Source: Polytrichum commune | Lineage: Eukaryota > Streptophyta > Polytrichopsida > Polytrichales > Polytrichaceae | Reading direction: 5' to 3' | Assembly (NCBI GenBank): GCA_950295325.1 | Contig: OX485805.1 | Location: 40,847,501 to 40,911,500 of the forward strand | DNA length: 64,000 bases | Shown here: positions 43,854-54,021 of the stretch, piece after piece | Numbering within the stretch: the stretch's first letter is position 1 | Layout of the letters: each line of letters opens with the position of its first letter | Translations under genes and position numbers: made by a program | The notes under the pieces: generated by a model | Told to the model about the DNA's origin: nothing | Seen by the model: only the letters and a program-made list of their open reading frames with translations | Databases searched by the model: none

Positions 43854-45926
43854 ATGCCGGAAGCACGGGAAGAGGATCAGAGGGAACCTATCCCGGTTCC
43901 GCTCAAAGCCCTCATCCCTGCAATTCCGAGGGAGGATAGGGAGCTACAGGAGCTCGCGGAGGATCTCCGGGTTATGGGCTGCGCGGGGTTGCTAGCCAAA
44001 CCCTGGAACCTCCGAGCCGAAGATACCCTCCGAGAGTTTAAGTATGAGAGAGGAAATCAGTGGCTAGGGACAAAGAGGAGAGATCCGGAACACTGGACTC
44101 CGGACATCTGGAACAGGGTCTACGGGTTTCCTCGGGGGATTACAGAAGGATGGGCCGGCCGCCACGACGGCTTGTTCGCCGGAAAATTCAGAGGGGACGC
44201 GGATCCGAAGGACGGCTTCCACCCCGGGAACTGCCGGAACCTGAGAGAGCGGAGGGTGTTGGAATTCCTCCTGCCTATCCTTAACCCGGACAAGCCGAAG
44301 CGGATTAGCCTTACCATGGCTAACACGCTGTTCGGTGCCATGTCCGGAGTCCGGCCTGTGAACTAGGGGCTGATTATCCAGGAAATAGTGGGGCGGGCCC
44401 TCCCCCATATTGGCCGGAAACCCTCCTTCCTCTCCCCCTTCATTTTGCATCTCTACCAGCATTTCGACTGCATCACGGCCGAGGAGGAGGACCTGCTCAC
44501 GATAACGGCGGATGAGGTCACCTACAAGCTGCTTCCGGAAGCCGGAGACGTCGAGACGGAGACCTCCAGCGACCCTATTCTTCCGGAAGCACCTCCCTCG
44601 TCACCCGGAAGCCCGCCGCCAACCGTCTCGAGGCCACTCTCTCCTTCTCCCCCTCACCATCATCCGGAAGCCGGACCCAGCCGGGAGACCACGTGGCGAA
44701 ATGTGGATCTATCCGCTTGGGATTTTCCGGAAAATCCCTTCAAGCGGATGCAGGAGGGGATGGAGGACCTGCAAACCCAATACTTCCGGCTGGAGCACAT
44801 CGTCCGAGGGGCGAACCATGCCCTGGACGATTGCGGACCCGGAAATATTCTCCGGGAATTGGCAAAGAGGGCGGACAGGAAGGAGCTGGAGCAGGCCCGG
44901 ACGGAGAACGCCCATCTCACGGCGCAGGTAGCAGCCATGACTCAGGAGCTGAGTCAGAAGAGCGAGGAGATCCGGAAGTATCACGCGGAGTAGGCGGTGC
45001 TCTTCAGCCGGATCCGGGAGCTGGTGGGGCATCCGGCAGAGATCGTCAACAAGGCGCACCTCTACGACCGGATGATGGAGTCTGCAGAACCCGCCTCCAT
45101 CAGACAAATCTTTCCCATCCTCGTGAAGTACTCACGGACGATGAAGGATCTTCTGGCGGATATCCAGAAGGTGGTTCCGCCAAGCGGAACACCCCGGCGG
45201 GTACTCTATCCGGGACCGCCAGGATCACCAACCGGAACCCTCTACGAGGTGGTTGGTGAAGTAGCCCTGGTTCAGAATCCGCCGTCGTCTGCAGGACCCA
45301 GCCAGCAGGGAGGCGGCTCCCGGCCTGGTAGTACCGGAGGGGCTCCGGAAAGGGTCCGTTCTCCCCAGGTGAGGCGGAAGAGCATTGGGTCGGTCCGATC
45401 CGGAAGAGGCCAATCCCCTGTTCCGCGGAACTCGGATAGGTCCCGGACTCCGGACAGGGCTAGGACGCCGATCCGGCACCAGGCTTCTGATCGGGAGGCA
45501 ACTCCGAGTAGGGGCAAGGCCCCTATGACCCACGCCTCGCCATCGTCTCCTCCGGACTGCCAAATGGTCAGTCCCTTTCCTCCGCCACCCTCAAGGGCGG
45601 CCTCCAACAGGGATCCGCGGACGGCTTCGATCTCAGGAGGACGGAATCCGGAGCAGGGCATCGGAAGTGATCCTTCTCCGGTCCGGAGCATCCGGATGGG
45701 GACGGCTTCCGGAACCCCAGGGACAGTCTCCGGAACACCAGGGACCGGGATCCCGCGGACTGAGAGGGCAGCGGATTCGGAGGACGAGGTTGCTCCGTCT
45801 CCAAACATGAGGAGGATGCTCACGCGGCTGCAGAAGGCATCGCCGACAGGGGGCTCATCCGCCGTCAGCGGGTTGGGGAGTCACTCGAAGGAGGGATCGG
45901 CTCCAAAGAAGCACCGCTCTTCTTAG
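43854..45926 (+). CDS. Retroelement-type protein with two in-frame UAG codons
   Basis: One frame of 691 codons is broken only by TAG at 44364-44366 and 44991-44993. The N-terminal part (about 170 residues) reads LRVMGCAGLLAKPWNLRAED, EHWTPDIWNRVYGFPRGITE, DPKDGFHPGNCRNLRERRVL and KPKRISLTMANTLFGAMSG, and after the first TAG continues GLIIQEIVGRALPHIGRKPS and LHLYQHFDCITAEEEDLLT. This resembles the plant retroelement gag-like/plant-mobile-type proteins I have seen in repetitive plant genomes, but I cannot name a domain. A Pro/Ser-rich linker, a coiled coil (LAKRADRKELEQARTENAHL) and an Arg/Pro/Ser-rich basic tail follow. No RT, integrase or protease is present. Start: first Met after the TATA-like box. 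Confidence 0.6.
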
Positions 45927-46202
45927 TTAGGAGAGTAGTTAGACTGGTTAGGCAGAATAGGGGTAGGCAGGTAGGACTTAGGAGTTTTTGAAGATGAGTA
46001 ATAAAATTCTCTCTTAAGCATGTCAGCGGGAAATCCGGATCTTGATCCGGAAAAACCGGGAGACCGGGTGTAGTTAGGGTTTTTCTCAGCGGCGGCTGTC
46101 TGGGCCGCCGCCCTCAGTTTAGGGATTGTGAGCCTCTACTTAAGGCTGAATAAGGAGCTTGAGAAGGGTTCCTTCTCCATTGTTGTATTGCGATTACTCC
46201 TA

Positions 46203-46212
46203 TTCTGAATAA
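46203..46212 (+). terminator. Poly(A) signal of the 4.1-kb element
   Basis: CTGAATAAATG follows the long frame by about 280 bases. AATAAA is the classic near-upstream element of plant genes. Confidence 0.4.
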
Positions 46213-46419
46213 ATGTCTTTACTTCTCACTCCTTGACTTCTCTTGATTAATGTTTGTGTAAATGATCTGGAGATTGTTAGTGGAAGAGAGAGAGAGCATG
46301 AGGGATAGGAGTTCCGGATAGGACATGAGAGAGGAGACCCGGATCAGATCCGGTTATTGCCTTGTAGATCCTCTCTGAGTGTAGTGGGAGGGAAACCTCA
46401 CTAATCCGGTGGGTTGGGT

Positions 46420-46860
46420 AACGTCTAGATGGGATAGCCGTTGGGAAGATTGGGTGAGATCCGGAAGGGATCCGGACTTACGCCAATCTGATCTTCTGAT
46501 GAGGTCCCACCGCCCTTAGACGGACCTATCCGGATTGGTGGTACGGATCGCCCAGTTAGCTCAGATTGAGTAGAATCCAAGGTAGAGGTAGCCGGACAGA
46601 TCCGTCGGACGGAGAAGGGAAGGTCCGGATCAGTAAGGATTCCGGATTGGAGGCCACCTCCGGAGTGCAGTAGGAAGAGATCCTCATTGTTCCGGATGTC
46701 TGGGTGATATCCCGGTGAGACAGCCGTGGGGGAGATTAGGCAAAGGTCCGGAAGGGATCCGGACTTAACTGATCTTCCAAAGAGGTTTCATCACTGGTGG
46801 ACAGGACAATCCGGAAAGTGGTACGGGTCACCCACTCATCCCGTCGAGTCAGGACTCCGG
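46420..46860 (+). repeat. Diverged direct duplication, about 280-bp period
   Basis: The segment GATGGGATAGCCGTTGGGAA..GATCCGGAAGGGATCCGGACTTA..GATCTTC at about 46428-46500 recurs at about 46710-46780 (GTGAGACAGCCGTGGGGGAG..GGTCCGGAAGGGATCCGGACTTA). It lies downstream of the coding part of the 4.1-kb element. Confidence 0.65.
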
Positions 46861-47603
46861 TCGGAATCCGGACTCCTCTGGTCACTATGGTCCCAAGAAA
46901 CAATCCGGATCTCTCTGTGTGACATGCCAAGACGGACCTGATCAATCCGGCTTGGTTGTGAGGGAGTTTCCGGATTCCAATCTTATCAAGGACGTCTTCA
47001 CCGGAAGAAAACCACCTATTCTAGAGGGTAGGCGTAGAGGGGTGAGTAAGCATTGTAATTAGGACCTAGAAATACTATCCGGAAAGGCACACTCCGGAAA
47101 AAGGCTAAGAGTGTCCACAAAGACCAAGAGTCCGGAAACTAGGGTTTCCGGAAATTTGGCTAAGAAAGAGAAAATAAGCAGGTACGGAGAGTTCTAGACC
47201 TCCTACACTTCACAGAATCCCTGGACGATACTAGGGTCATCCGGACAAAACCGGATTAGGCACTTAAACATGCCAATCCGGATATTTTGGTGTTCGCGTG
47301 TTCCCACAGCGTCCGTAAACCTGCAAACCTTTGGTGCCATAATTTCGACCCGGTGCCATTAGAATATTACATTGAGACTGTACGGTCAATGGAGGTGTAA
47401 GATCCCTAAATCCTAAACTTACATCACCCTATGTGTCATAGTATAATATTTTGACATTGATAAAACACAGTAGGAAGCGCGTATGTTAACCTCTTCAAAT
47501 TCATAGTCGTCAGGCCTGGGTATACATGTCCGGGGCACCTGGACATCTTGGCTCCCTAAAACTCTGTGTGTATTGGACACCACTGACTTTTGACATTGGG
47601 ATG

Positions 47604-47832
47604 TTTGCGGACGCGCGTCCGTATACCTATGTTGTATAGTTTGCGAAAACATTTGCGCATGATACTGACCTCTTTGAGCACGAAGGGATTGACGGGTGCG
47701 CGTCCATAAACATGTCATGTTTTTGTTGTCTGGACCTTTCCGCCGACTATGAACAAATAAAGGTATTTGTATGTGCGTGTGCTTGCACTAATAATGTTGT
47801 TACATGGAGATATACGAACGCGCGTTCGTATA
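47604..47832. repeat. Three palindromes upstream of the transposase candidate
   Basis: Copies lie at about 47604-47625 (GCGGACGCGCGTCCGT), 47691-47710 (degenerate, GACGGGTGCGCGTCCAT) and 47811-47832 (TACGAACGCGCGTTCGTA, symmetric with compensating changes on both arms). They stand in the 5' region of the gene at 47974-51059. Confidence 0.85.
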
Positions 47833-47973
47833 CCAATGTGTCTTTGTTTCCAGGCCATGAAATCCACTATTGTTCACATTGTGTTTCATTGACAATAAGC
47901 ATTAGGACTATCCATGATATTTATTGAATGTGATATTTTGACATACTCTTCATTTGGATCACTTGTAGTGGCC

Positions 47974-50900
47974 ATGGATTCCAACGTCGGTGATAGTGCA
48001 TTTGAATTCTCTTCGGAAGCGTCAAGCTATGCTAGCGAATTTGAAGGTGTCATGGAACAGGAAACTACAATTGATGTCGCCAATGCAGAGGATGATTTCA
48101 TACCACCATGTGAGGGTTATTCGCGGGAACAGTGGATTGATCTTGATGTTGTCCTAGTCAATGGATGTGGCGTCCCCGTGGCCGATGGTGTTTGTAGGAA
48201 CTCAAATCCTACGGACTGTATTGATGCAAATCCCCTTGGGGAGGAAGATGTTGGGATGTGCATTTTGAACTCCTTACATCCTTTGGAAGTACCTCCTGGT
48301 TGGAGATTTTCTCTTCGTCGATGGCCGTTGCGAAGTGTTCTTCACGATGGTGTCAGCTTGTGGAATCATGCCCGTCGTTTTGAGAAAATACAAAAGGCTT
48401 TGTTCGCCACAATGCGTCCTAGACAAGGTCGGCGTAAATATGATTGCGTAAATAGGCAATGTCGTCGAGATCTAACATTGGGAGACACATCTATTAGGTC
48501 CGTAGCAAGCAAGGATTGTTGTGGAAAGAGGTGTTGCCAACTATTCCCCCGTGACAAAATCAAATCTTTGAGACAAGAGATATGACTTGCGGACTTTCGT
48601 ATGCGATCTGCAAAGAAACTTGAAGTCCATCGCAACATGCACTTTAATGCCGAAGGTCATAAGGTTGTGACCTTGGAAAATATAGAGGTATGTTGCACGG
48701 CATGGTACATTATACATGCAGTTTCAAAGGCAAATTTTTATAGGTTCCGGAACTACTCGCTGTAAGGACGGCGTTCTCGGTTCCATGGCAACTCTGGCAC
48801 AAAGAAGCCCAGGGAAGCAACACTCCAAGCGGCTGCAACACTATCAACCATCATTATGCCATTAGCGGATGCGATGCCACACAAAACACTGACTCTACCG
48901 TCGGGGGAAAAGGTTGTCCAGATGGTTTTGCCTACAGGGACAAAATGGAAGAACATACTTATGGATGTTAATGAGGTTGGCGAAAAGGCTGGATGTGGGC
49001 CGATTTCATTGTCAAAATTGAGTGTGATCAAGAATCAACAATTTGCAGAGTACATTACGAAGAGGCCTGGGGACAAGTTTGCTAGGTGTTCTGCTTGTGA
49101 GAAATATAAGGGCCTTCGAGATGCACATCCAATAGGGACTGATTCGCACAATAGACATCAACGGAAATACATTGAGCATGTCAACAACCAGGAGGCACAC
49201 CGTCAAGATTACTACAAGAATCGCGCATTATCGATAATGAGGCCGAATGAGGTTTTGACAATCATTCATGACAAAATGGACCATGCAAAGACTGCATGCC
49301 CTTATTATGCACGGAAAATAAAGGCTACAGATGGATATTTCAAGCTCCCAATATCTGTCACATGTTCGTTGGTTTTCACATTTTTTTTGTGCACCCACAT
49401 ACTCATCGTTAAGAGTTACGGATGTACGTCCGTAAGTGTTTGTTCATTTTCTTGGCCTGCTTGCGGAACAATTGAATTTCCTTATCATAGATGATATTGG
49501 AATGTACTTCTCATTTGTATGTCTTAATTCAGGTATGATTGCACATGGCCATGTGGACGTCAAGTATGCACATTATGGCTTGGATTTCTACCCAGGCGAC
49601 GCCAATCATACCGTAGGGTCTTTTGCAAAACTTCTACGAGATCTTGAGAGTCCGCCAACATCATCCTCTCGTGCTCTTTTTGTTGGATGTGGAACAACAC
49701 CGATTTATGAGGCTGTGCTAGAGGGGAAAGAAGTTTGTCTATCGTCACTGCAAGAACTGCCTGAACAACCCGTTCTTGCTAAACCTTTGCCTCCAACTCT
49801 ACACGTGCAACTGGACAATTGTACCAAAGACAACAAATGTCGATACGTGTTTTGTTTTTGGTCATTGCTCGTAGCCAAGGGCATTTTCAAAGAAGTGTTT
49901 GTGTCCTTTTTGATGGTTGGCCACACGCATGATGACATTGACGCTTCATTTGGACGTTGGAGTATGAAGTTTCACGAGGAGGATTTTTCGACGATTCCTC
50001 TTCTCATGAAATCATACATGGATTTGAATAATGTGCCAGTCATCCCGCATTTGATTGAAGAAGTGCCCGATTTCAAAGCGTTTATCAAACCATTCATTCT
50101 TAAGGGAGGTGACCGCTTAGTGGGCCATACCAAGGCTCAACAATTCCGATTCTATATGCGTGATGATGGTCTGCCGGCCATGCAATTCAAAGTTTTGTGC
50201 ACTTCCCCGGATTGGGGTCCAGAGGAAGGGATACTCGTCTGGCGCCAAAACGAAGAGGGCAAATGTATGCTACCTAATGGGGAGCCGAAGCCTTGCACAC
50301 CCAACCCCATGAGGAATGGACCAGAAATCATCAAAGGTATATCCGGATTCATCCAATATTGGAAAGAATTGTGCGAGGAAGACATCACAAGGCGTGTTCG
50401 GGATACCCACGAACCATTGATTGCGTACTGGGATCGCATTCGCTCAGCATTGCTAGCACTCGATGTCGAAACACATTCATGTTTGACACAAAGTTTTTGG
50501 CCACAAAGCCGAGTGACAATCGTGGAATCTGAGGCCATGTTCTTCGACAATGGAGACATCCGTGAAGAGTTCGCAGCGGACGACCATTATGTTGGCCCAG
50601 CTCATAATCGTCCAGCTACATCATTTCGTATGGCTGTTGATTGCTACGAAGGTTATATAATCCTCGTACGTCCTGGAGATGAGGAGCACCCTAAACCGAT
50701 TTGGTTGCTAAAAGCATTGTCATGATTCACCAAATTTTGTTCCAACTAGCCCAAATTTTCATCAAATTGAGGTGGAATATTGTTGTCCCAATACCAAAGA
50801 TCAAAATGTGCTCCGCACATATTTAGGGTGGGACACCAAAAAAGGTTTCAAATGGACAATGGACTCAGCATACGAACCAATATGGATAAACACAGATACC

Positions 50901-51059
50901 ATATTTTGTGCTTGGAAACCACGCAAAGGTTCCAAATCAGAGACAATGACCATCCCCCAAAAACATATAGATTTTGCCAAAGACAACTTGGCACGTATTG
51001 CTGCTGCAGAAAACGATGTCGAGAATGGAAATGAAGCTGAAGATGAAGATGGAGAATGA
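47974..51059 (+). pseudogene. Transposase candidate of the 30-kb element (DUF7869-like), lightly damaged
   Basis: The start MDSNVGDSAFEFSSE at 47974 follows a TTGTAG acceptor. The N-terminal part has a Cys cluster, DCVNRQCRRDL..DCCGKRCCQ, then HRNMHFNAEGHKV, then RFHGNSGTKKPREATL. The middle has a Cys pair FARCSACEKYKGL and IIHDKMDHAKTACPY; intron 49364-49532 (ACAT|GTTCG..CAG|GTATG); then MIAHGHVDVKYAHYGLDFYP, LHVQLDNCTKDNKCRYVFCF and FLMVGHTHDDIDASFGRWSM. MDH, QLDN and HDDID are placed like a D-D-D/E RNase H-fold nuclease triad. I know this architecture from uncharacterised DUF7869-type proteins in algae, oomycetes and animals. Lesions: TGA at 48583-48585, TAA near 48772, and a frameshift near 50710-50725, after which KDQNVLRTYLGWDTKKGFKW continues to an acidic C-terminus at 51059. 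Confidence 0.7.
49414..49436. repeat. Palindrome inside the transposase intron
   Basis: GTTACGGATGTACGTCCGTAA is the only copy in this 169-bp intron (49364-49532). It strengthens the pattern that the motif sits in introns of transposon genes. Confidence 0.85.
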
Positions 51060-51694
51060 TATTGACGTAAGGTTGGACCACAATTATTTGAAATGTGTCT
51101 TGGTTTTTCATGAAATATATGACATTGGGGTCGAATACTATATTAGACACATTTTATAGCAATTTTATAGATTACAATTATATATCATGATTGTATTGAT
51201 TTATGGATGTGGAATCCAACTTCACATGTGCTATCAAATGTTTTTTATATGTTTGTGTTTACGGATGTGGAGTCCAAACTATATAATTATATTGCAGATG
51301 TTAATTTGCAATTTCTTATACACACTGTCAAATTATTTCAATATTGTTGCGTTTGGGATGTGCCGTTCAATTCACCCACAATTGGCTAAGATGTTATGTT
51401 TGGGATACGCATCCAAGAGTCCCTAGATATAAAATCAGATGGCTATTTATAGATTCGTTAATTTTGTTCAATACAAAATCAAAAATACAAAATAATTGTG
51501 AATTTGTGTCATTGGAATATTGTGTTGGCGTAGTTTTTATTATCCCCCAAATAATTACTATATATAGAAACATATATATTCATCACATATGGATCTTTCG
51601 AACATTATGTTGCCATTGTTCCCCATGTTCCCTACGTTCACAATATTCGCATCCGAAACTACGGGTCCAATTTATTTTGAGACTTTCCAAAGTT
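51060..51694. other. AT-rich 3' end of the 30-kb transposon
   Basis: No gene. The last bases before the terminal repeat (TTTTGAGACTTTCCAAAGTT) mirror the first bases after the left terminal repeat. Confidence 0.6.
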
Positions 51695-51716
51695 TCCAAT
51701 TAACGAATATAGTGTT
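51695..51716 (-). repeat. Right terminal inverted repeat of the 30-kb transposon
   Basis: This is a perfect inverse of 21761-21782, followed directly by the second CTTT target copy and then by NB-ARC codons of NLR gene A. Confidence 0.95.
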
Positions 51717-51862
51717 CTTTGCAAAAGAAACAACATATATCCATGAACATCTTTTTCTCCCTTTCATCTAGCTCATCAAAATTAATTCTCAATGTGTTCC
51801 AAATTCTTTCATCTTCACTTCCATCATGCCTTGCCCTCAACAATCTTTGCATTCTTCGCTCC
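51717..51862 (-). pseudogene. NLR gene A, NB-ARC piece upstream of the 30-kb insertion
   Basis: The minus strand reads ERRMQRLLRARHDGSEDERI, then WNTLRINFDELDEREKKMFM, then DICCFFCK up to the target duplication. This is the end of the NB subdomain region and the winged-helix start of TIR/CC-NB-LRR proteins (consensus L..SYD.L...EK.IFLDIACFF). Its upstream continuation is cut off at 51863 by a gypsy LTR. No further NB-ARC or N-terminal domain of gene A was found beyond 55334, so that part is deleted or farther away. Confidence 0.88.
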
Positions 51863-53155
51863 TGTCGCAACCCTTGCTAGTTTTCCTTCACTTAGCTTGA
51901 CCGCCTTTCCAACCTAGCAAGTGCCACGAGCGCTAACTTGCACATCCCACGCACATGCATGGTTAGCTCCCAAAACCGCGGACCTTCAAGCTCATGGCTA
52001 GGTCACCAAACCCTCCTACACATGCATTCGGGACTCTCCCCTTAGTAGGTAGCCATTGGCTAAGGTGGACTTCCATCCATGGAAGTCCACTCTTTAGTTG
52101 ATCATCGTGTTGCCAAAACAACACTACAACTACCCGGAGCACATTGCCAAGTATGCTCCGGGGGGGTCGGTCGGCTAAGCCGCCTCACCCATATAAGCCT
52201 CTAGGACTTTGGGCGGGGCTCCTACCCCACCATCAAGTATCCTTTTGTCTCTCTACAAGGGTTGGGGCCAAGTGGACATTTTCCCTTAGCCGCTGGGGCT
52301 GGAACCCCCCCAGCAGCTTCAGACCACCATAACTTCTACATATGATGTCTGATGCTATTAAGCGACCACTCTATCGTCACGTACTCTTTGCGTAGATGCC
52401 GATGGACCCCTCACTTGCCTCATTCGGACAAGTACTGAGGAAGTTATGGCTCTTCAAACCTTGGCAGTCCCGGGCACCACTCCCAGGTCACTGCTGTCCC
52501 AGGGTGTTGTCCCGGGACAGCGCCCCACTCAAATGGCCATATTTCCTAGCTAGCACCTCCGATTGAGGTGTTCCTTAGCATTCTAGAATTCCACCGCCAT
52601 AAGCTATTCATAACTTATGGCCTTACCCTCATGACTCTTAGTCCCCGTGGGTGAGAGGCGTTCTCAACGCCCGGGGCCCTCACCCACACTAAGAGTACTT
52701 GGGCCCTCTCACCAATGGCGCCACAAGTCCCGGGTGTCACTCCGGGGTCCCCCTTGTGCCCATGGTGTTGCGGGCACTCCTCATGGAGAGGTGCGCGACA
52801 GGCTTGGTGACAAGGTTCATCCCACTCTTGGGATAGCCATTTCCTCAATAAGTTGACTAAGGTCCTAGCAACCTTCAAAAACTCTCGAATGAAGTGGTGG
52901 TAGTAGTTGGCTAGGCCAACAAATGGTCTAAGCCTTTTTTGAATGAAGGGCCAATTCTCCTTTTGGATTGCCTTGACATTCTTCATGTTCGTCCACCAAC
53001 TTCGTTTGTCACCACATACCTCAAGAACTCAATCTCTCGTTGAGCAAAGTTATTTTTCACTCCTTGGCGGTAACTTTTTGGGCAACGCATTGGTGAATAC
53101 ATCCTTGTATCTCACCAACATTCCACCAATGTGGTTTGGGGGAGGCCCATCTTTC

Positions 53156-53548
53156 CTAGCCTCCCCATATGTTCCTTGGAGTTGCTCCAATTGAACCGCA
53201 ACCATTATGCTTTCTATTTTTCATTTGGTCTATTAAGACCAAATTATTAAATTTGGGTCCTCCTACCATAGGAGTCCTTGTCAATTTGAACCTCAATTCT
53301 TTGGCATTATGACACATTATAATGCACCGCAAGCACACCGGCTTGCACCTCACATCTATCATGTGGGTTTCAAAGAAGGCAGCCTTCACAATGACATGCA
53401 TTTCATCTATTTCACTTGGTGTGAAATTTTGACAAAATTCCAATGTCCCACATTCAAAGGTTACATGCATCGCGGCCTCCTTTGTCTCATGCGGTTCGCC
53501 CTTTCCAAACCGCACCTTGGTGGGTTTGCCCACTCTATCAATCGGCAA
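53156..53548 (-). pseudogene. Gypsy protease-like/linker fragment
   Basis: The reading VRFGKGEPHETKEAAMHVTF and RFKLTRTPMVGGPKFN is nearly the same as at 38232-38621. It belongs to the collapsed element and is not an independent gene. Confidence 0.7.
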
Positions 53549-54021
53549 GCCCCAACTCCATTGTGAATTTTGGGCTCAAGAAGGAGTGGTAGCCTCTTTG
53601 TCAACCCATGAGACATTTCTCCCATTCATTTGAGCCTTAAGGTACAAATGACTTGGCCTCGGCTTAAGGCTACTAGCCTTGGCCACAATGCCATCGTCTT
53701 ACATTCGGTCCGCGGCACAAGTATTATTTGGCATGGTACCTATCTCCCCTCAACGTCCATTGCTGTAAGGCACCACCAAATTTCTTATTGGGGTCATCGG
53801 CCTAAATGCTCGTGGCAATTTTGATGATCCCCGCAACAACCTCAATAAATTTTGGAAATTTGAACTTGGTATTCACCACCCGCTTTTGAAACCCCACCTA
53901 AAACGATGTATTTCTTAGAAAACTCGTTCTTTTAAGATGTACAATTCATTTGGGTGTGAAATTCGCGCATATACGCCTTAAGAGGCCCGGACGCCTCATT
54001 TCCACCAAATTCATTCCAACA

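Larger units (their letters stand above)
43176..47308 (+). mobile_element. 4.1-kb TG..CA element, CCGGA-rich, with a gag-like frame
   Basis: The element starts TGTGGGAGCCCAG and ends GTGTTCCCACA, with GCGTC on both sides (43171-43175 and 47309-47313), the 5-bp duplication and TG..CA ends of an LTR retroelement. I cannot find a pair of long terminal direct repeats, so it is either a very long solo LTR with a gene inside or a non-autonomous element of unusual build. The sequence is extremely rich in TCCGGA/CCGGAT. A TATA-like ATATTTAAG near 43609 and an AATAAA at 46208 frame the coding part, giving a plausible transcript of about 2.6 kb. Confidence 0.8.
43159..47319. repeat. One palindrome split by the 4.1-kb insertion
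   Basis: GTTTACAGACGTGCGTC at 43159-43175 and GCGTCCGTAAACC at 47309-47321 together make one copy of the palindrome with GCGTC duplicated by the insertion. The motif was therefore in place before that element arrived. Confidence 0.85.
21761..51716. mobile_element. 30-kb DNA transposon inserted in NLR gene A
   Basis: The ends are AACACTATATTCGTTAATTG plus GA at 21761-21782 and its exact inverse at 51695-51716: 22 of 22 bases, and about 28 with one mismatch. CTTT flanks both sides (21757-21760 and 51717-51720), a 4-bp target duplication. On the minus strand the codons before the element read MDICCFFCK and after it DSNIGG. Deleting the element with one CTTT keeps the frame. The length is 29,956 bp, of which about 14 kb is later retroelement insertion. 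Contents: transposase candidate (47974-51059, plus), an intron-rich DGQH-motif gene (25156-30606, minus), an FCP1-like cargo gene (23064-24782, minus) and scattered palindromes. A 4-bp duplication fits Sola or Chapaev-like groups better than classic CACTA (3 bp). I do not assign a superfamily. Confidence 0.9.

Noticed and set aside
48688-48743. A 56-bp intron in the transposase candidate (GAG|GTATG..ATAG|GTTCC)
   Set aside because: Splicing it changes the frame and loses HGNSGTKKP. Reading straight through keeps the family-like CCTAWYIIHAVSKANFYRF stretch with a single TAA, so a nonsense mutation is simpler.
25471-50725. Idea that all in-frame stops in the transposon genes come from C-to-T deamination of methylated cytosines
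   Set aside because: Every stop codon can be derived from CAA, CAG or CGA by one C-to-T change, so the pattern is not informative without aligned intact copies.
21763-51714. Classic CACTA (En/Spm) parse of the 30-kb element, with ends CACTA..TAGTG and a 3-bp duplication
   Set aside because: The bases next to CACTA and TAGTG are TAA and TTC, which do not match. Extending the ends by AA/TT gives a perfect 22-bp inverted repeat and an exact CTTT duplication, and that parse also rejoins the NLR frame.
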